A stretch of 64,000 nucleotides of DNA from an uncultured Clostridia bacterium (lineage in GTDB: Bacteria; Bacillota; Clostridia; UBA1381): assembly GCA_934462715.1 (NCBI GenBank), contig CAKSIJ010000010.1:41237-105236 (forward strand), in the 5' to 3' direction. The notes below the pieces were generated by a model. It had not been told where the DNA came from and ran no database searches. It worked only from the letters and a program-made list of their open reading frames with translations. Positions 62,241-64,000 of this stretch are shown one piece after another (position 1 is the stretch's first letter; each line of letters starts with the position of its first letter). The translations under genes and the position numbers were made by a program.

Positions 62241-63122
62241 ATGAAAAAACAAAATTTTATCCTGCAGGCTGTCTTGATATTATTTTTTACAATACTATGC
62301 TTATTGATAGTTTTTCCTTTTTGGTTGTTGGTCAGCGCATCATTGTCGGATTCGGGGGTTCTTGCCCAATCCGGTTATCAGGTATGGCCAAATCCGATAG
62401 ATACGTCATCGTATGAATATGTGTTTAAAAATCCGGAACAAATATTGAGAGCATACGGATTAACGTTTACGTTTTCAGTAATAACGATGGTTTTGTCTGT
62501 TTTGTTAATGGCGATGGTTGCCTATCCGCTCGCAAGAAGTAACTTGAAGGGGAGAGGAGCAATAAATTTTTATTTGTACTTTACAATGCTGTTTGCCGGA
62601 GGACTTGTTCCGTCGTATATTTTGATTGCCAAATATCTTCATTTGAACGATACGATATGGGTATACATTTTACCTGGGTTAATAAGTCCGTGGTATGTGT
62701 TTATGATGAGAACTTTCTTTAAGGGTATACCTTTTGAAATTATAGAATCTGCAACAATAGACGGTGCATCTGAATATACAATATTTTTTAAGATGATTAT
62801 TCCTCTTTCAAAGCCCGTTTTGGCAACGGTAGCGCTGTTTATGTTCCTTACAAAGTGGAATGACTGGAGTACGGCTCTGATTTATATTACCAAGCCGGAT
62901 TTGTATAGCTTGCAATACCTGTTGCAGAAGATAATGGAGGACATTAATGTATTAAAGCAAAATCAGCAAATTGCATCAGGAATGATTGATATATCGGACA
63001 TTCCTACAGAAACGGTGCGTATGGCGATGGCGGTTGTTGTAGCAGGTCCGGCTTTGGTTGTATTCCCGTTCTTCCAGAAATATTTCGTAAAGGGATTGAC
63101 GGTTGGCTCGGTTAAAGGATAA
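62241..63122 (+). CDS. YtcP/LplC-type sugar ABC transporter permease
   Basis: 293 residues, six predicted membrane helices. The EAA loop is ESATIDGASEYTIFFKMIIPL in its usual place, followed by MFLTKWNDW. It pairs with the preceding permease (15 bases apart) to form the membrane channel. The solute-binding protein gene usually found next has been replaced by the second IS copy. Confidence 0.9.
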   Translation: MKKQNFILQAVLILFFTILCLLIVFPFWLLVSASLSDSGVLAQSGYQVWPNPIDTSSYEYVFKNPEQILRAYGLTFTFSVITMVLSVLLMAMVAYPLARSNLKGRGAINFYLYFTMLFAGGLVPSYILIAKYLHLNDTIWVYILPGLISPWYVFMMRTFFKGIPFEIIESATIDGASEYTIFFKMIIPLSKPVLATVALFMFLTKWNDWSTALIYITKPDLYSLQYLLQKIMEDINVLKQNQQIASGMIDISDIPTETVRMAMAVVVAGPALVVFPFFQKYFVKGLTVGSVKG

Positions 63123-63189
63123 TGTTGGTTTATGCGATAACCTGTAGTTTTTTTATAATAAATCAGTTATATTTGTTTAATATATCATA

Positions 63190-64000
63190 GAGAGGTGCAA
63201 AACGCATGAAATAAAAAGTTAATAAAACATCAACAAAGCCAAACAAAGTAACAAAAGCGAATAACAGTTAAAAAAGGGTATGGCAAACAAGCCTAACGGC
63301 GAAATTCAAAAATTATCAGTTTAAAAAGCGTTAGGAAAGTCGTTTTAAAGTTTTCACGCTGCGATAAGAAACATCTTTCTTAGTGATAACGGTAGCAATT
63401 GCAATCGATAAAAGTGAGATATGAGCAATTGTATGTATCATGAACGGCATTGTAAATAGCTTTAACATCATAGGCTTTGTCAGTTAAAAACGTACATTCC
63501 GCTAACGGAAGAAAAGAATTTGCTCTTGCGAGGATTTCGAGTGTTACAGAACTGTCGGAAACATTGGCACCGGTTGTTAATTCACAAACGGGTAAGCCCG
63601 ATATACAGTCGACAAGAATATGATTTTTGTAACCCCAATAGAATTCATACTTCTTTTCGTCATGCTGATTTGAAGCGGTTTGAACACAAAGTCTGCAATC
63701 CTTATCAGCCTTTGGAGGAGAAGCTTTAGAAAACTTATCCTTTTTAAAGGACTTAGGATTGTTGTTAGAAACATTAGCCTTAACGGGAGTAGCATCCAAT
63801 TCGCGGATAAAACGTGTGAATTTTGCATAAGAAGGTAATTCACGAGATATGCCAAAACCGCAGTAATGAGCGACAATCAGATTGTTTGACAGATAGTCGT
63901 GCAAGTCTGAAATTTGGGAGAAGCCCTCGCATTTCATGACAATAAAGGCACAAATCATAGCGTGATTGCTGTAACCTGTACGACCGGTTTTGGAGTTGTG
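63190..64000 (-). mobile_element. Same DDE insertion sequence, copy 2, internally deleted and cut by the window end
   Basis: Matches copy 1 closely but lacks 404 bases (junction near 63431-63436, between two TTGTAT sequences at 59540 and 59944 of copy 1) and 87 bases (junction near 63799). The copy runs past the window end. Non-autonomous unless helped by copy 1. Confidence 0.85.
63380..63958 (-). pseudogene. Deleted transposase of IS copy 2
   Basis: Encodes the copy-1 transposase from CAFIVMKCEGFSQ to HDTYN with an in-frame 87-base loss (REL joined to DATPVKA). It then shifts frame at the 404-base deletion and ends in an unrelated tail. The third catalytic residue (E in LRTEAERY) is lost, so the product should be inactive. 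Confidence 0.88.

Noticed and set aside
1..64000. CRISPR array, tRNA or rRNA genes
   Set aside because: No regularly spaced repeats, no tRNA cloverleaf signatures and no rRNA-like stretches were seen on reading.

Overview
The window looks like accessory DNA from a low-GC Gram-positive anaerobe, most likely a gut clostridium. The reasons are AT-rich codon use, strong AGGAGG ribosome sites, canonical TTGACA/TATAAT promoters, a SpoVT/AbrB regulator, a LplB/YtcP-type sugar permease pair, and DUF families typical of clostridial conjugative elements. No rRNA, tRNA or CRISPR array was seen. Most of it reads as one large conjugative element or plasmid (VirD4-type coupling protein, ParM/ParR partition, own SSB, primase, RecD2 helicase, YqaJ exonuclease, methylases, sigma factor). 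I saw no relaxase or replication initiator, so plasmid versus integrated element is undecided.

Layout. 0-5.5 kb: conjugation block (DUF5697-like, DUF6100-like, winged helix, VirD4/TraG, S1-domain protein). 5.6-8.4 kb: zinc finger, sigma factor and small proteins. 8.4-24 kb: operon opened by structured leader copy A, with SSB, a MoxR-type AAA+ ATPase split by a group II intron, a HEAGH/VWA metallopeptidase-like partner, methylases and many small hypothetical genes. 24-32.6 kb: a visibly more GC-rich segment of chromosomal flavour (HipB-like regulator, groES-groEL, AraC, PnuC-like transporter, sialidase-like protein, a repeat-rich secreted protein cut off at about 32,575). 32.6-37.7 kb: Sel1 fragment, XRE regulator, GT51 glycosyltransferase, Y-family polymerase with YolD partner, small enzymes. 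37.7-41.4 kb, minus strand: a two-gene ATPase/TOPRIM-like putative defence module and parM-parR. 41.5-48.3 kb: leader copy B, an IS110-family insertion, small genes and an AbrB/PIN toxin-antitoxin triad. 48.3-59.3 kb: leader copy C and a DNA replication/recombination operon. 59.3-64 kb: a DDE insertion sequence, a gene remnant, two sugar ABC permeases and a second, internally deleted copy of the same IS.

The most interesting signal is a non-coding one. Three copies (about 8420, 41507 and 48338) of a promoter plus a structured 5' leader share a three-way-junction-like fold and end in a conserved two-part intrinsic terminator. Copies B and C carry a second terminator before the first gene. The stems show compensatory changes between copies. 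They stand ahead of separate gene blocks of the element (SSB/MoxR/VWA; small genes; recombination/replication), so they look like a shared attenuation or antitermination switch. I do not recognise the RNA family. The group II intron is also notable: removing 10403-13137 restores a 601-residue MoxR-type ATPase in frame.
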